A stretch of 64,000 bases of DNA, from assembly GCA_963701385.1 (NCBI GenBank), contig CAVOZW010000021.1, positions 3,405 to 67,404 on the forward strand, read 5' to 3'. Position 1 is the stretch's first letter; every line of letters starts with the position of its first letter. The stretch comes from B30-G6 sp963701385 (GTDB lineage Bacteria > Desulfobacterota > Desulfobacteria > Desulfobacterales > B30-G6). Shown here one piece after another: positions 63,387-64,000 of this stretch. A program made the translations under genes and the position numbers. The notes beneath the pieces were generated by a model that saw nothing but the letters and a program-made list of their open reading frames with translations, did no database searches and was not told where the DNA came from.

Positions 63387-63917
63387 TCAATACCGAGCTT
63401 CATTTTTAAAGATAGCGACCTGATGAAAAAACATCGGTCTCTGACGAACCACCGCGACGAGTGGCAGTTGTTCGAAGTCCAGCAGGTTTTTGTGCGCCGA
63501 TGTCCGTCGCTGAAGCAGTCCACATTTCTCCAGAATATTCAAAAGCCAATCCCAATCAGGATGGGGAGATGACAACATGATCAGCCCTCCTGGTCTACAG
63601 ATCTGAGTTAGGGCAACCAGGCAGTCGACATGTTCGATGACTTCCAGTGCGACGACGGCATCGAATGAAGGGCTGCGATACCGAGTGTCGCGCCAATGTT
63701 TGATATCACCGACGATATCAGCCGGCGCTTTCAGATCCAGCGTTGTAACCTGAAAGGACTGCCTGTTCAACCGATTGGCAAACTCACCCGAACCGGATCC
63801 GACTTCAAGAATCGATATGCCGGCAGGAAAGTGTTTCAATGCCAGGTTAAATTTATGGTTTGCGCTGAGCCGGCTTATGAGGGGTTGTTTTTGTATCATA
63901 GGGTTTGCAGTCAGCAT
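63387..63917 (-). CDS. class I SAM-dependent methyltransferase
   Basis: A 176-residue Rossmann-like methyltransferase: ISILEVGSGSGEFANRL (motif I), VTTLDLKAP (acidic loop), FDAVVALEVIEHVD (motif II/III) and LTQICRPGGLIMLSSPHPDW (post-I). It is a small, single-domain Methyltransf_11-type enzyme. The substrate cannot be told. It is the last gene before the right end. Confidence 0.8.
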   Translation of the reverse strand: MLTANPMIQKQPLISRLSANHKFNLALKHFPAGISILEVGSGSGEFANRLNRQSFQVTTLDLKAPADIVGDIKHWRDTRYRSPSFDAVVALEVIEHVDCLVALTQICRPGGLIMLSSPHPDWDWLLNILEKCGLLQRRTSAHKNLLDFEQLPLVAVVRQRPMFFHQVAIFKNEARY

Positions 63918-64000
63918 TCCTTTTCAACGTTCAAACCATGATAAACCGATATACTATCATTTTTTTGATCAAAGACAATGCACTTTTTTCTATTGACAAA

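Overview
The window looks like a chromosomal segment of an uncultured or little-studied Desulfobacterota-type (former Deltaproteobacteria) bacterium. This is inferred from gene families (stand-alone PocR domain, PflX-type radical SAM protein, QueH, UPF0280, AMIN-type amidase, GAF-fused PilB, Pfa-type lipid synthase) and moderate GC. No 16S or other decisive marker is present. Many genes carry single-base frameshifts, including mutS and a lipid megasynthase, and one gene seems to leave and re-enter frame. Uncorrected indels (long-read or MAG consensus) are the simplest explanation, but true gene decay is also present in places.

Layout. 1-8.5 kb (minus strand): an exopolysaccharide/O-antigen locus with RfbC, an oxidoreductase remnant, a Wzz-like chain-length protein, a Wzx flippase, a hexapeptide acyltransferase, a deacetylase-like gene, a Wzy-like polymerase and a GT4 glycosyltransferase, many of them frame-broken. 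8.7-10.9 kb (minus): an ERCC4/HhH nuclease, two S23-type four-helix-bundle proteins and a ComEA-like secreted HhH protein. 11.0-23.65 kb (plus): the most interesting region, a PfaC-like polyunsaturated-fatty-acid synthase subunit (KS-CLF-AT-DH-DH, split by two frameshifts), followed co-directionally by a complete long-chain olefin pathway oleA-oleB-oleC-oleD and a PocR-domain protein whose start overlaps the end of oleD. 23.6-26.4 kb (minus): an ABC importer of the TrpX/YtrB-like family. 26.8-34.9 kb: homocysteine methyltransferase, universal stress protein, two small lipoproteins, an ABC-2 exporter, a PflX-like radical SAM protein, an XPB-like helicase and a PilZ protein.

34.9-42.1 kb is an accessory zone ending near a tRNA-Leu. 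It holds two VapBC modules, an AAA/DUF4143 ATPase, a three-gene HipB-HipS-HipT system with four operator-like dyads, fragments of a nucleotidyltransferase and a DUF4382 gene that are each interrupted by a different small palindromic (MITE-like) element, and dispersed internally deleted copies of a four-helix-bundle gene. 42.1-64 kb is housekeeping: Maf, YggS, QueH, an M48 protease with TPRs, PilB, crotonase, EamA transporter, AMIN amidase, MutS, LapA, HIT, UPF0280, Dgt, ATP-grasp, DUF4292 lipoprotein, TPR lipoprotein, RpoH, tRNA-Arg and a methyltransferase.

How the central genes could work together: Pfa-type KS/CLF/AT/DH domains build or unsaturate acyl chains on a carrier protein that is not in this window. 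OleA condenses two acyl thioesters head to head, OleD reduces the beta-keto acid, OleC closes a beta-lactone and OleB decarboxylates it to an alkene. PocR domains were proposed to sense simple hydrocarbon derivatives, so the coupled PocR protein may report on the product or a precursor. The physical link Pfa-Ole-PocR is the main candidate for a system worth following up.
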